In this document: positions 1 through 8,237 of the stretch, one piece after another | Layout: every line of letters begins with the position of its first letter | How positions within the stretch are numbered: position 1 is the first letter of the stretch | NCBI GenBank assembly: GCA_017622825.1 | Contig: JAGAQK010000030.1 | Span: forward strand, 1-36,379 | Reading direction: 5' to 3' | DNA from: Clostridia bacterium | Lineage (GTDB): Bacteria; Bacillota; Clostridia; UBA1212; UBA1255 | Length of the DNA: 36,379 nt | The notes under the pieces: generated by a model | What the model saw: the letters and a program-made list of their open reading frames with translations, nothing else | Databases searched by the model: none | Told to the model about the DNA's origin: nothing | Program-made: the position numbers and the translations under genes

Positions 1-345
1 AACAGGTCCTACTATTACAGCATATGTTAATGTGTTTGTGAAAGCCTTTAAGAACAAAGAGTCATCAACAAACAAGTAAACGTAGTTGTGAAGTCCGTTA
101 AATACCGGATCCTCAAAAATGTTCCAATATGTAAAACTCAATGCTAAAGATGCAATCAAAGGAAGCAACGAGAAAGTGATAAACAAAATAAAGAACGGTG
201 CCACCATGGCATATGACATTTTGTGAACCCACATCTCGTGCAACGTATAACCAAATCTTTTTTCTACATTAAAGAAACGTTTCTTTGGTACAGCGGGTGT
301 ATTTGCTACAGCTTTTTTAGCTGCTCTCTCTTCTTTTTTACTCAC
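1..345 (-). CDS. Carbohydrate ABC transporter permease, N-terminal part (cut by window edge)
   Basis: This is the first 115 codons of an inner-membrane permease of the MalF/UgpA type, which forms the channel of a sugar importer. The start is a GTG at 345, preceded by AAGGAGGGATGATTT, so the Shine-Dalgarno lies across the stop codon of the upstream binding-protein gene and the start lies 3 bases after it. The N-terminus is basic and Lys/Ala-rich (SKKEERAAKKA). It is followed by a segment ending HEMWVHKMSYAM and the first membrane helix (VAPFFILFITFSLLPLIASL), then FTYWNIF and a periplasmic-type loop with NYVYLF, as in CUT1-family permeases. The reading frame is still open at base 1, so the EAA loop and later helices lie outside the window. 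It is very probably translationally coupled to the binding protein. The substrate cannot be told from this fragment. Confidence 0.85.
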   Translation of the reverse strand, partial: MSKKEERAAKKAVANTPAVPKKRFFNVEKRFGYTLHEMWVHKMSYAMVAPFFILFITFSLLPLIASLALSFTYWNIFEDPVFNGLHNYVYLFVDDSLFLKAFTNTLTYAVIVGPV

Positions 346-348
346 AAA

Positions 349-3300
349 TCATCCCTCCTTGTTTGCTATTGCAGTCTCATACAATACAGAGCCGTCCTCA
401 GGGATACGAAACTCTTCTTGCTTACGACGCATCTCTTTATTTATTTCTTTTACTGCATCCTCGAGGGCAATTCTACCACTAAGACCTTGGATAACCGTCT
501 GGTTCAATGCAGTAAGCAGATATCTTGACGTATAATATCCACCCATTGTGTTAGGTGACTCTTTAAGGTGAACCCACTGAGCATTAATAACGTCAAGTTC
601 TTCTTGTGAGTACGGAAGTGACTGCGTTGCAACCATGTTTGCGGGATTCCAACGTGAAGCAACACCAAAAGTAGCTTCAACTTCTCTACCGTATTCGGCC
701 TGAACGTCATCAGAAAGCCACCATTGTAAGAATGTCCATGACTCCTCATACTGTTGCTTCTTAACGTCATCCTGTCTTACTATGATACAGCACGTGCCAA
801 GACCACTTGTAGATCTGTCAATAATTTCTTCTCCTGTTTTCTCATCTACGCCTACAACGTGTCCGGGAACAACAGTCATTGCCCACTTACCGTTAAGCTC
901 AGGAGCAGAATAATTGAGCTGCTGATAGAAGGTCATATCGGCAATACCTATCGGCATTTCACCTGACTTAAATCTCATATAGAAGTTAGCAGCATATACA
1001 AAGTTATACTGAAGATACAAATCAGCAAACTCCATAAATGACTCGTATGCTACCTCTGTATTAAGAGCTGACTGCATAGCATCGGCATCATAGAAGTCTC
1101 CGCCATATTGATAAAGGAACGGAGTATAACCGCCAACACTATAGTTGTAACAGAAATCGTATCCCGAGTTAGAAAGTGTAGGAAGAATATTATATACATC
1201 TTCCCATGTATCAGGAGGCTCGATACCTAACGTATCAAAAATATCTGTTCTATAGAACAAAGCACTCCAACCCTGTGTCTCCGGGAAAGCATAATAATCA
1301 CCTTTGTAAAGATAAGGAACAAACGCTTGATCATGGTATGACTGCAATCCGTACGGATTATCATTTTTCTTCCAAAGCTCTTCAAAGCTCAATACGTCTG
1401 CATCATTATACGTGTCTACATTTATTTCATTCAAAGGAACAAGCGCGCCTCTGATAGCAAATTCAAATACGTTACCTGCTGCAATTGAGATTGCAAGGTC
1501 AGGAGCTGTACCTGCAACGTAACGAGGCATTATAAGACCCTCAGAAGAACCGGCAACCATGTTGATGTTAACTTTAATACCATACTCCGGCGTGAACTGC
1601 TCACTTACCATATTTCTCATAATGTCAACGTGCTCACGACCTCTTGCAACGTATACCTCAATCTCAGGCATACCGTCTGTATCAAGACCTTCACGAGCAC
1701 CGGCGTTAGCGTATCTGTCACTGTCAAAAGAATTAAAGAATCTAACGGCGCCTACGTACAAGCTCTGCCATGAGTTACTTCTCGTATCGGGATATGAATA
1801 ACCCTTCGGAGCTACAACCATATAGTCTACTGCAATAGGTTGCTCTTTAATTGATACCATTGTGTTACTCAAACCTGTCTGAGCATTTGTAATATCGTTA
1901 AGTGAAATAGCAACTTTCTCCAAATCTTCATCAAAGTCTTCAAACAAGTCTCTTGCAACTTTAACAGCGGACGCATAAGACGTTACTTTACCGCCATTTA
2001 AGAGGATTATGTTGTTATAACAATCCTCGAATGTTTTAACATATGTTTTAATATCATCTTGAATTGTAGGAATGTACAATTGTAAATCGTAGTCTCTGTT
2101 TTTATCTACTGTATATCCGCCTGATGATGTTCTGGCAGAAGCAGTGATTTTTACTATCTTGTTAACCAACGTGGATATTGAATCCATTGATTCTTCGATT
2201 CTCTGAAGTGAATGACGAAGAGGACCAACCTTGTTAACAAATGAAATGGTGTGTGTGCCTTCCTCAAGATAGAACATATACGGATTTTGATTAGCATCTA
2301 ACAACGAAATAGCTGTCCAACCGTCAGCATATGGGAAGCAGTACTCCTCCATCTCGGCAAACGGTATAACACCATCAATCTTTATCTCCTTAAAAGAAGA
2401 TACGTATGTATATTGTGATTTATATCTAAATCCTAACTCATACCATCCTGTCTGCGGCACATCGAACGACCATTCAACCTTATCTCCACCTACAGACCAT
2501 TGATCTCCGCCGAATATATTGAAAAGTGTTGCTTTGTATCCGGGAAGACTTGCCTTTGAAGAAGTATAGTAATCGTTGTCTGTTTCCATTCTTACGCTAA
2601 GGCTTGTTGTGAAATTAGGTACTTCAAATTCCTTCTTAACGGCTTCTCCTGTGTAAACAGCAGAATCAGAGAAACCATTTTGTGCTTTGTAATCCTCGTA
2701 AGAAGGATTTACAATAGGCGCAACAAATTCTACAGCTCTTATGGCACCCGGTTCTCTTGAGAAAGTAAGAGTAATCTTGTGGGTACCTTTTTGCATGTAG
2801 AATCTATAAGGATTTCTATATAAACCATCAGGATTTGTCATTACAGCTTTTTGCCATCCAAAAATTTCCTGTGACTTAGGACGAATCTGATTACCTACAA
2901 CGTCTTTGTTTGCCTCGTAGTCATGACCATAGAATCCATACATTCTCTTAAGAGCCATGTTGGAAGCCTCAAGGAAAGGATACTTGCCGTCGATAGTGAA
3001 ATTGACAAGCATATTGGTATTACGTCCTTCGAGCATTAAATACTCAAGATAAATCGAATACAAACCTGCTGTATCAACAGTAATTTCAAATTCCAGAGTA
3101 GCTTCATCACCTGAAACATAAAGTGCACCGTCGTTTTCCTCCGTAGATATCACTTTCTCAGAATTATCATTCTTATCTGTCCACTTGTATCCGTTCTTAA
3201 ACTCTTCTATCTCATTAATGTAGAAAAGCTCAGCTCTTTTGATTTCCTTATACTGCGAAAGCAAATCTCTAAGCTGTGTTCCTGAAAGGCCTTTATCTTT

Positions 3301-3681
3301 AAGACCTTCTTCAGTAAGATCGGCATCAGCAACATCTGTAACTCCGTATTTAGCTTTTAAAGCAGCAATTCCATCTACAGTATCTTTGTGGGACTTCTCA
3401 ATGAGAGCCTTTACATCGACCTTTATAGGATCACCGGTGTAATACGGATAATTCTTGGACGCATATTTTGAGAGAACTTTACCGTACTCCAAAAAGCTAT
3501 TGTCCAAACGCTCTTCATTCGTAACGAACGGATTAAAATCCATCTCGTCATAGTTGTCAAAATTGTATTGGACCGCCTCAGCATCCCTGTTTCCATAAAC
3601 AACGATACCTATCGCAGCCACCAATACAAGAGCCACTATGATGATTGTCATACGAATCAATTTCTTTTTTTTCTTAGTCAT
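349..3681 (-). CDS. Giant membrane-anchored extracellular solute-binding protein of a carbohydrate ABC importer
   Basis: This 1110-residue protein captures the ligand for the permease encoded immediately downstream. A Lys-rich N-terminus and one hydrophobic helix (about residues 10-30) look like an uncleaved signal anchor; there is no lipobox Cys, unlike ordinary Gram-positive binding proteins. Two related beta-sandwich, carbohydrate-binding-like regions follow (about 180-330 and 390-500). Each has the pattern of a Gly-Tyr-Tyr/Tyr-Ser turn, an IDG strand, and NPY(R/M)FY.(Q/E).GTH. A linker rich in helical heptads lies at about 510-640. The last 430 residues are a family-1 solute-binding domain, with landmarks YVAGTAPDLAI, YALPE-like YYAFPETQGW, LFYRTDIF and PDTWEDVYNIL. 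Usual family-1 binding proteins are about 400-450 residues, so this is more than twice normal length. Transcription probably starts from the consensus promoter at 3767-3795. The extra domains suggest binding of a polymeric glycan near the cell wall (inference). Confidence 0.85.
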   Translation of the reverse strand: MTKKKKKLIRMTIIIVALVLVAAIGIVVYGNRDAEAVQYNFDNYDEMDFNPFVTNEERLDNSFLEYGKVLSKYASKNYPYYTGDPIKVDVKALIEKSHKDTVDGIAALKAKYGVTDVADADLTEEGLKDKGLSGTQLRDLLSQYKEIKRAELFYINEIEEFKNGYKWTDKNDNSEKVISTEENDGALYVSGDEATLEFEITVDTAGLYSIYLEYLMLEGRNTNMLVNFTIDGKYPFLEASNMALKRMYGFYGHDYEANKDVVGNQIRPKSQEIFGWQKAVMTNPDGLYRNPYRFYMQKGTHKITLTFSREPGAIRAVEFVAPIVNPSYEDYKAQNGFSDSAVYTGEAVKKEFEVPNFTTSLSVRMETDNDYYTSSKASLPGYKATLFNIFGGDQWSVGGDKVEWSFDVPQTGWYELGFRYKSQYTYVSSFKEIKIDGVIPFAEMEEYCFPYADGWTAISLLDANQNPYMFYLEEGTHTISFVNKVGPLRHSLQRIEESMDSISTLVNKIVKITASARTSSGGYTVDKNRDYDLQLYIPTIQDDIKTYVKTFEDCYNNIILLNGGKVTSYASAVKVARDLFEDFDEDLEKVAISLNDITNAQTGLSNTMVSIKEQPIAVDYMVVAPKGYSYPDTRSNSWQSLYVGAVRFFNSFDSDRYANAGAREGLDTDGMPEIEVYVARGREHVDIMRNMVSEQFTPEYGIKVNINMVAGSSEGLIMPRYVAGTAPDLAISIAAGNVFEFAIRGALVPLNEINVDTYNDADVLSFEELWKKNDNPYGLQSYHDQAFVPYLYKGDYYAFPETQGWSALFYRTDIFDTLGIEPPDTWEDVYNILPTLSNSGYDFCYNYSVGGYTPFLYQYGGDFYDADAMQSALNTEVAYESFMEFADLYLQYNFVYAANFYMRFKSGEMPIGIADMTFYQQLNYSAPELNGKWAMTVVPGHVVGVDEKTGEEIIDRSTSGLGTCCIIVRQDDVKKQQYEESWTFLQWWLSDDVQAEYGREVEATFGVASRWNPANMVATQSLPYSQEELDVINAQWVHLKESPNTMGGYYTSRYLLTALNQTVIQGLSGRIALEDAVKEINKEMRRKQEEFRIPEDGSVLYETAIANKEG

Positions 3682-3720
3682 ACGATCAACCTTCCATAAG
3701 ATGATATAATGGTTGTAAAA

Positions 3721-3735
3721 CGATAATGATTATCA
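3721..3735. promoter_or_regulatory. Fur-like operator (7-1-7 inverted repeat)
   Basis: CGATAATGATTATCA matches the Bacillus-type Fur box TGATAATNATTATCA at all positions except the first; the core GATAAT-G-ATTATC is a perfect inverted repeat. It lies about 25-40 bases downstream of the predicted transcription start of the ABC importer operon and about 40 bases upstream of its start codon. It would therefore work as a downstream operator. PerR and Zur boxes share the architecture but fit the half-site less well. Binding by Fur itself is inference. Confidence 0.55.
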
Positions 3736-3766
3736 ATATGCCTTTTTGGGCAATCTAAACAAAAGA

Positions 3767-3795
3767 ATTATATATATTTCGTGCAACTGTGTCAA
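3767..3795 (-). promoter_or_regulatory. Consensus sigma-A promoter of the ABC importer operon
   Basis: On the minus strand there is a perfect -35 TTGACA (3790-3795), a 17-base spacer and a perfect -10 TATAAT (3767-3772). Transcription would start near 3760 and read through the Fur-like palindrome into the binding-protein gene at 3681. Confidence 0.8.
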
Positions 3796-3846
3796 TAAGA
3801 AAATGCCAAATTTACATAGTTAAATTTATGTGCAAATTGTAAATAA

Positions 3847-5292
3847 TTATAAACTCAACACGTAATTCTTAAAAGTATTGCCTCTCTCTTCAAAGTTCCT
3901 GAAAAGGTCAAAGCTAGTACTTGCCGGCGACAGTAATACACAATCTCCCTTTAATGCATTATCATATGCACATTTTACACCATCTTCATAATTATTCAAA
4001 TGAAAAATTTTCATTTTTTTCTCATCAAAACTCTCGCACGCCCTCACAGCCGCCTCGATTTTTTCAGAAGTAGGCCCAATAAGAATGAGAACCTTCACTT
4101 TAGCGCAAATAGCCGGTCCCACGTCATCATACGGTATATTCTTATCCTTACCTCCGGCAATCATTACAACATTCCCGTCAAAAACAGAAAGCGTCTGTAT
4201 CGTCCTGTTCGGACTACTGTCAATTGAGCTGTTATAGTACTTCACGCCATTTAACTCCCTCACAAGCTCGCACCTGTGTGGAACGCCCGAAAATTCCGTT
4301 GCCACCTTCTCAACGTCACGCTGCGTAATAACATCCGCACACGCCGCAACAGCCGTCAAAAGGTTCTCACCGTTAAATTCTCCGGGAACTTTAAGCGCCG
4401 CACGCTCTATATTATAATTATTTAAGGAAGAAACATATTTTAGCACGCCATTTTCCATGAACGCGCAGCCGTCAGCAGATGCTGTAAACTCCGATGCACT
4501 TTTTTTGTGTACGGAAAAAAGTCGCACTTTTCTGCCTTGTGCGATACATTTCGCGGCAATGCCTGACGTTATTTCGTTTGCAGCGTTCAAAACAACAACG
4601 CCGTCGTCTTTTTGGAAATTTAAAATATTTGTCTTTGCCTCAATGTATTCGTTGTAATCTTTATGTACATCGAGATGATTGGGCGTTACGTTTGTAATAA
4701 CGGCAACATCCGGACTTTTCTTCATTGTCATGAGCTGAAAGCTTGAAAGCTCCAAAACAGCAGCATCTTGCGCTTTAATCTCCGGCAGAATATCAATAAG
4801 CGGTCTGCCTATGTTGCCGCCGAGCCAAACTTTCGTATCTGTGCCCTCGTAGTGAGCTTGCAAAAGTTTGTAAGTGAGCGTTGTTGTGGTGGTCTTGCCG
4901 TCACTGCCTGTAATCGCATATATTTTGCATGGGCAAAGCTCAAAAAACAGCTCCATCTCAGAAGTAAGGCACGCGCCTTGCTCCACTGCTTTTACAAGCG
5001 GAATTACATCCGGCCTTATAATGGGCGATTTGAAAATATAATCAAATTTTTCTGAAGGAATTTCTTTAAGATAATCCTCTCCCGTAACTGCTTTTTTTAT
5101 CATGTTGTCTTTTTTGAGCATTTCTATGTTCGAAATAACCTGCGGACTTGCAAACTTGTCGTACGCCGTTATATCCTTGACGCCACATTCACATAAAAAA
5201 CGAATAAGCGGAATATTGCTTATTCCCAAACCAAGTACTGCAACTTTTGCCGAGTTTATTTTTTCTTTGAATTTCAATATATTGTTTGTCAT
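3847..5292 (-). CDS. murD: UDP-N-acetylmuramoyl-L-alanine--D-glutamate ligase
   Basis: MurD is the cytoplasmic ATP-dependent ligase that adds D-glutamate to UDP-MurNAc-L-Ala in peptidoglycan precursor synthesis. The 481 residues carry an N-terminal Rossmann-like UDP-binding domain (VAVLGLGISNIPLI, about 17-30), the Mur ligase P-loop GSDGKTTTTTL (about 129-139) and the central-domain motifs ELSSFQL and ITNVTPNHLDVH. The C-terminal domain has NSSIDSSPNRT and the MIAGGKDKNIPY motif typical of MurD. Length is slightly above the usual 440-460. The start ATG at 5292 has a GGAGGCG ribosome binding site. The gene stands alone, separated by about 165 bases from the ABC operon and divergent from thrC, rather than in the usual mra/dcw cluster. 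Confidence in the family is high. Confidence 0.95.
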   Translation of the reverse strand: MTNNILKFKEKINSAKVAVLGLGISNIPLIRFLCECGVKDITAYDKFASPQVISNIEMLKKDNMIKKAVTGEDYLKEIPSEKFDYIFKSPIIRPDVIPLVKAVEQGACLTSEMELFFELCPCKIYAITGSDGKTTTTTLTYKLLQAHYEGTDTKVWLGGNIGRPLIDILPEIKAQDAAVLELSSFQLMTMKKSPDVAVITNVTPNHLDVHKDYNEYIEAKTNILNFQKDDGVVVLNAANEITSGIAAKCIAQGRKVRLFSVHKKSASEFTASADGCAFMENGVLKYVSSLNNYNIERAALKVPGEFNGENLLTAVAACADVITQRDVEKVATEFSGVPHRCELVRELNGVKYYNSSIDSSPNRTIQTLSVFDGNVVMIAGGKDKNIPYDDVGPAICAKVKVLILIGPTSEKIEAAVRACESFDEKKMKIFHLNNYEDGVKCAYDNALKGDCVLLSPASTSFDLFRNFEERGNTFKNYVLSL

Positions 5293-5349
5293 AATTAACG
5301 CCTCCGCATTGAATTATACTATTATAGGTATGAAAAGTATACAAAATTC

Positions 5350-5378
5350 TTGACTTTTCTTATGTAGCTGTTTATTAT
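5350..5378 (+). promoter_or_regulatory. Promoter of the thrC-hom-aspartate kinase operon
   Basis: TTGACT (5350-5355), a 17-base spacer and TATTAT (5373-5378). The predicted start near 5385 leaves a leader of about 50 bases before thrC, too short for a T-box, so no threonine attenuator is visible. Confidence 0.65.
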
Positions 5379-5436
5379 AAGCTTTGTGTCTTTATGCACA
5401 CCTGAAAGATTTTTAATAGCTTTGGAGTGATAATAA

Positions 5437-6930
5437 ATGTTGTATAAAAGTACAAGAGGTTACTCAGAAAAATTCAGCTTTTCTGATGCTGTTTTAACGG
5501 GAATAGCGCCCGACGGCGGACTTTTCGTGCCCGAAGAATTTCCGACTTTGAATGAGGCAGCACTTGAGAAACTTTGCGAATTGGATTATTGCAGTCTTGC
5601 AAGAGAAATTTTCTCTTTATTTGCTGACGATTTCACAAAAGAAGAACTTGATACGTGCGTAAAAAATGCGTATGCAGACGGCAGCTTCCCCGAAGAGCCG
5701 ACTCCCCTTTCTGTACTCAGCAATAATTTAAGCGTTCTTGAGCTTTGGCACGGTCCAACTTCTGCTTTCAAAGATATGGCGCTTCAGATTTTACCCGAGT
5801 TTATGTCGGTTGCAATCAAAAAAAGCAAAAAGCACAATAAAATCGCCATTTTGACAGCTACGTCAGGTGACACCGGCAAAGCAGCTCTTGCAGGCTTTAA
5901 AGATGCAGAAAACGTTAATATTATGGTGTTCTACCCTGTCAGCGGTGTAAGCGAGATGCAAAAAACACAAATGATCACACAAGAAGGCAGCAATCTTTCG
6001 GTAGTCGCAGTTCGCGGTAATTTCGACGATGCTCAAACGGGAGTAAAAAATATTTTTGGCGATAAGGAATTCGCAGAAGTTTTAAAAGAGCGAGGATATA
6101 CGCTTTCTTCTGCAAATTCAATCAATATAGGCAGATTGCTTCCCCAGGTAGTGTATTATTTCTATGCTTACCTTGCTCTTGTACGTAACGGACGCCTTAC
6201 TTTAGGCGATAAAATCAACTTTGCAGTTCCTACAGGCAACTTCGGTAACATTCTTGCTTGTTATTATGCTACAAAAATCGGTCTTCCCGTTAACAAAATA
6301 ATTTGTGCGACAAACGACAATAACGTTGTATCTGATTTTATTACAACAGGCATATATAACAGCAAACGTCCGTTTATTCTTACAGTATCTCCTGCAATGG
6401 ATATATTGATTTCATCAAACCTTGAGCGTCTCTTATTTGACGTTTCAGGTGAAAATACTGAGATTGTCTCCGGATTGCAGCAAGACCTTAAGGCGAACGG
6501 CGTGTATTCCGTAGAAAAAGAAATGACAGACGCTATAAACGAATATTTCTGGTCATCATATTCGACTCAGCCTGAGTGCTGCAAGACAATCAACAGCATA
6601 CATAGTGAATTTAACTACCTTGTTGACCCTCATACTGCTGTTGGAATCGATGTTTACGATAAATACGTTATCTCAACCGGTGATACCACTCCCACGGTTG
6701 CTGTTTCTACCGCCAGTCCTTTTAAATTCAACAAGACTGTTGCGGAGGCGCTCTACGGCGAAGCTTCTACTGAGGGCAAGAGTGAATTTGAGATATTGGA
6801 TGAGCTTTCTGAGAAGACAGGTTGGGAAATTCCGGTCCCGCTTCGCGATTTGGATAAGAAGTCAATATTGCACAAAGGCGTTTGCGATGTTTCTGACATG
6901 AAGGCCGAAGTTGATGCATTTTTAAAGTGA
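5437..6930 (+). CDS. thrC: Threonine synthase
   Basis: ThrC converts O-phosphohomoserine to L-threonine using pyridoxal phosphate, the last step of threonine synthesis. The 497 residues begin MLYKSTRGYSEKFSFSDAVLTGIAPDGGLF, the N-terminal signature of the long (fungal/E. coli-like) threonine synthases. The PLP lysine lies in WHGPTSAFKDMALQ (Lys112), followed by ATSGDTGKAAL, FYPVSGVSEMQK and the phosphate-binding PTGNFGN. A GGAG ribosome binding site lies 11 bases before the ATG. It is the first gene of a plus-strand operon with homoserine dehydrogenase (32-base gap) and aspartate kinase. Together these supply most of the aspartate-to-threonine branch; homoserine kinase is not in the window. 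Confidence 0.96.
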   Translation: MLYKSTRGYSEKFSFSDAVLTGIAPDGGLFVPEEFPTLNEAALEKLCELDYCSLAREIFSLFADDFTKEELDTCVKNAYADGSFPEEPTPLSVLSNNLSVLELWHGPTSAFKDMALQILPEFMSVAIKKSKKHNKIAILTATSGDTGKAALAGFKDAENVNIMVFYPVSGVSEMQKTQMITQEGSNLSVVAVRGNFDDAQTGVKNIFGDKEFAEVLKERGYTLSSANSINIGRLLPQVVYYFYAYLALVRNGRLTLGDKINFAVPTGNFGNILACYYATKIGLPVNKIICATNDNNVVSDFITTGIYNSKRPFILTVSPAMDILISSNLERLLFDVSGENTEIVSGLQQDLKANGVYSVEKEMTDAINEYFWSSYSTQPECCKTINSIHSEFNYLVDPHTAVGIDVYDKYVISTGDTTPTVAVSTASPFKFNKTVAEALYGEASTEGKSEFEILDELSEKTGWEIPVPLRDLDKKSILHKGVCDVSDMKAEVDAFLK

Positions 6931-6962
6931 TTTAATTTTTTGTGATATATTAGGAGGATATT

Positions 6963-8219
6963 ATGTTTAACATAGCTATTTTAGGTTGTGGTGTTGTTGG
7001 TTCCGGCGTTGCTGACATACTTTTTGACAAGCAGGAAGAACTCAGCAAACGTTTTAATCAGGAAGTTAAGCTTTCAAAGATTCTTGATATTAAAAATATG
7101 GACGGTACTCCGTATGCTCCATATCTTGTAACAGAGCCGGCAGACGTTTTTGAAGACGATTCAATTAAACTCGTTGTCGTAACTATCGGCGGACTCGACT
7201 TGGCTGCCGACAGATGTTTCGCAGCGTTAAAAGCAGGCAAACACGTGGTAACGTCAAACAAGGCTGTTGTTGCCGCATACGGCAGAGAATTAACGAAGCT
7301 TGCGTACGAAAACAACGTTCGCTTCCTCTACGAAGCAAGCGTTGGCGGTGGTATACCGATAATACGACCTATGAACATATGCCTTTCTGCAAATGATATA
7401 TATGAGATTCAAGGTATTCTCAACGGTACAACAAACTACATGCTTACAGGTATGTACAAAGATAAAATGTCATTTGATGATATTTTGAAGGATGCTCAGG
7501 CAAAAGGTTATGCCGAAGCTGACCCTACTGCAGACGTTGACGGTTTTGATGCTGCAAGAAAAATAGCAATTCTCTCATCAATAGCATACAATGGTTTTGT
7601 AGACTTTGAGGATGTTAAGTGCATTGGCATAAGAGACGTTATTTACGCTGACCACGAGCTTGCGGCAACCGGCGGATACGCTATTAAACTTATTGCCGGC
7701 AGCAAAAACACAGAAAAAGGAGTTCGGATAAGCGTTGAGCCTAAGCTCGTTGATAAAAGCAGAATGTTAGCTGCAGTTAACTCCGTTTACAATGCTATTC
7801 TTGTTCGCGGCTCATACACAGGTGATTCTTTGTTCTACGGTCAGGGTGCCGGAAAGCTTGCTACTGCAAGTGCTATTTTAGGTGACATAATAGAAATTCT
7901 TGAGGCTCCCGACAGACAAAACCTCCCTGCTTTTGTTGACAACACAGCAGTAATTATTAAAGACTCTGATGACAAAGAACGCTTCTACGTTCGTCTGAAA
8001 TCGACATTTAACGACACAGAGAGTGAAGAACTTAAATCAGATATTACTAATATTTTTGGTAACAAGGCAGTTTATTTGGGATATGCTTTATCAGACAATA
8101 CAACGGCTGCGTTTATTTCTGATTATTGCTCTGAAGCTGAGCTCAAAGTGCTTTGCGATAAACTTGCGCAATGTGACGGTGTAGAATCTATTGCTTACAC
8201 AATGCGCGTGGCAGAATAA
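6963..8219 (+). CDS. hom: Homoserine dehydrogenase
   Basis: Hom reduces aspartate semialdehyde to homoserine with NAD(P)H in the cytoplasm, at the branch point to threonine and methionine. Residues 5-20 hold the nucleotide-binding AILGCGVVGSGVADIL. KHVVTSNKAVVA and EASVGGGIPIIRP are catalytic-domain motifs, and GILNGTTNYMLTGM is the family signature. A Tyr/Ala-rich dimer segment with AYGRELTK and a C-terminal regulatory ACT-like domain (about 335-418, beginning near RFYVRLKSTF) make up 418 residues, a normal length for the Firmicute form. The ACT domain suggests feedback inhibition by threonine. AGGAGG sits just before the ATG. It is co-transcribed with thrC upstream and aspartate kinase 18 bases downstream. 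Confidence 0.96.
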   Translation: MFNIAILGCGVVGSGVADILFDKQEELSKRFNQEVKLSKILDIKNMDGTPYAPYLVTEPADVFEDDSIKLVVVTIGGLDLAADRCFAALKAGKHVVTSNKAVVAAYGRELTKLAYENNVRFLYEASVGGGIPIIRPMNICLSANDIYEIQGILNGTTNYMLTGMYKDKMSFDDILKDAQAKGYAEADPTADVDGFDAARKIAILSSIAYNGFVDFEDVKCIGIRDVIYADHELAATGGYAIKLIAGSKNTEKGVRISVEPKLVDKSRMLAAVNSVYNAILVRGSYTGDSLFYGQGAGKLATASAILGDIIEILEAPDRQNLPAFVDNTAVIIKDSDDKERFYVRLKSTFNDTESEELKSDITNIFGNKAVYLGYALSDNTTAAFISDYCSEAELKVLCDKLAQCDGVESIAYTMRVAE

Positions 8220-8237
8220 TCATTTCGAGGTGTTAAT

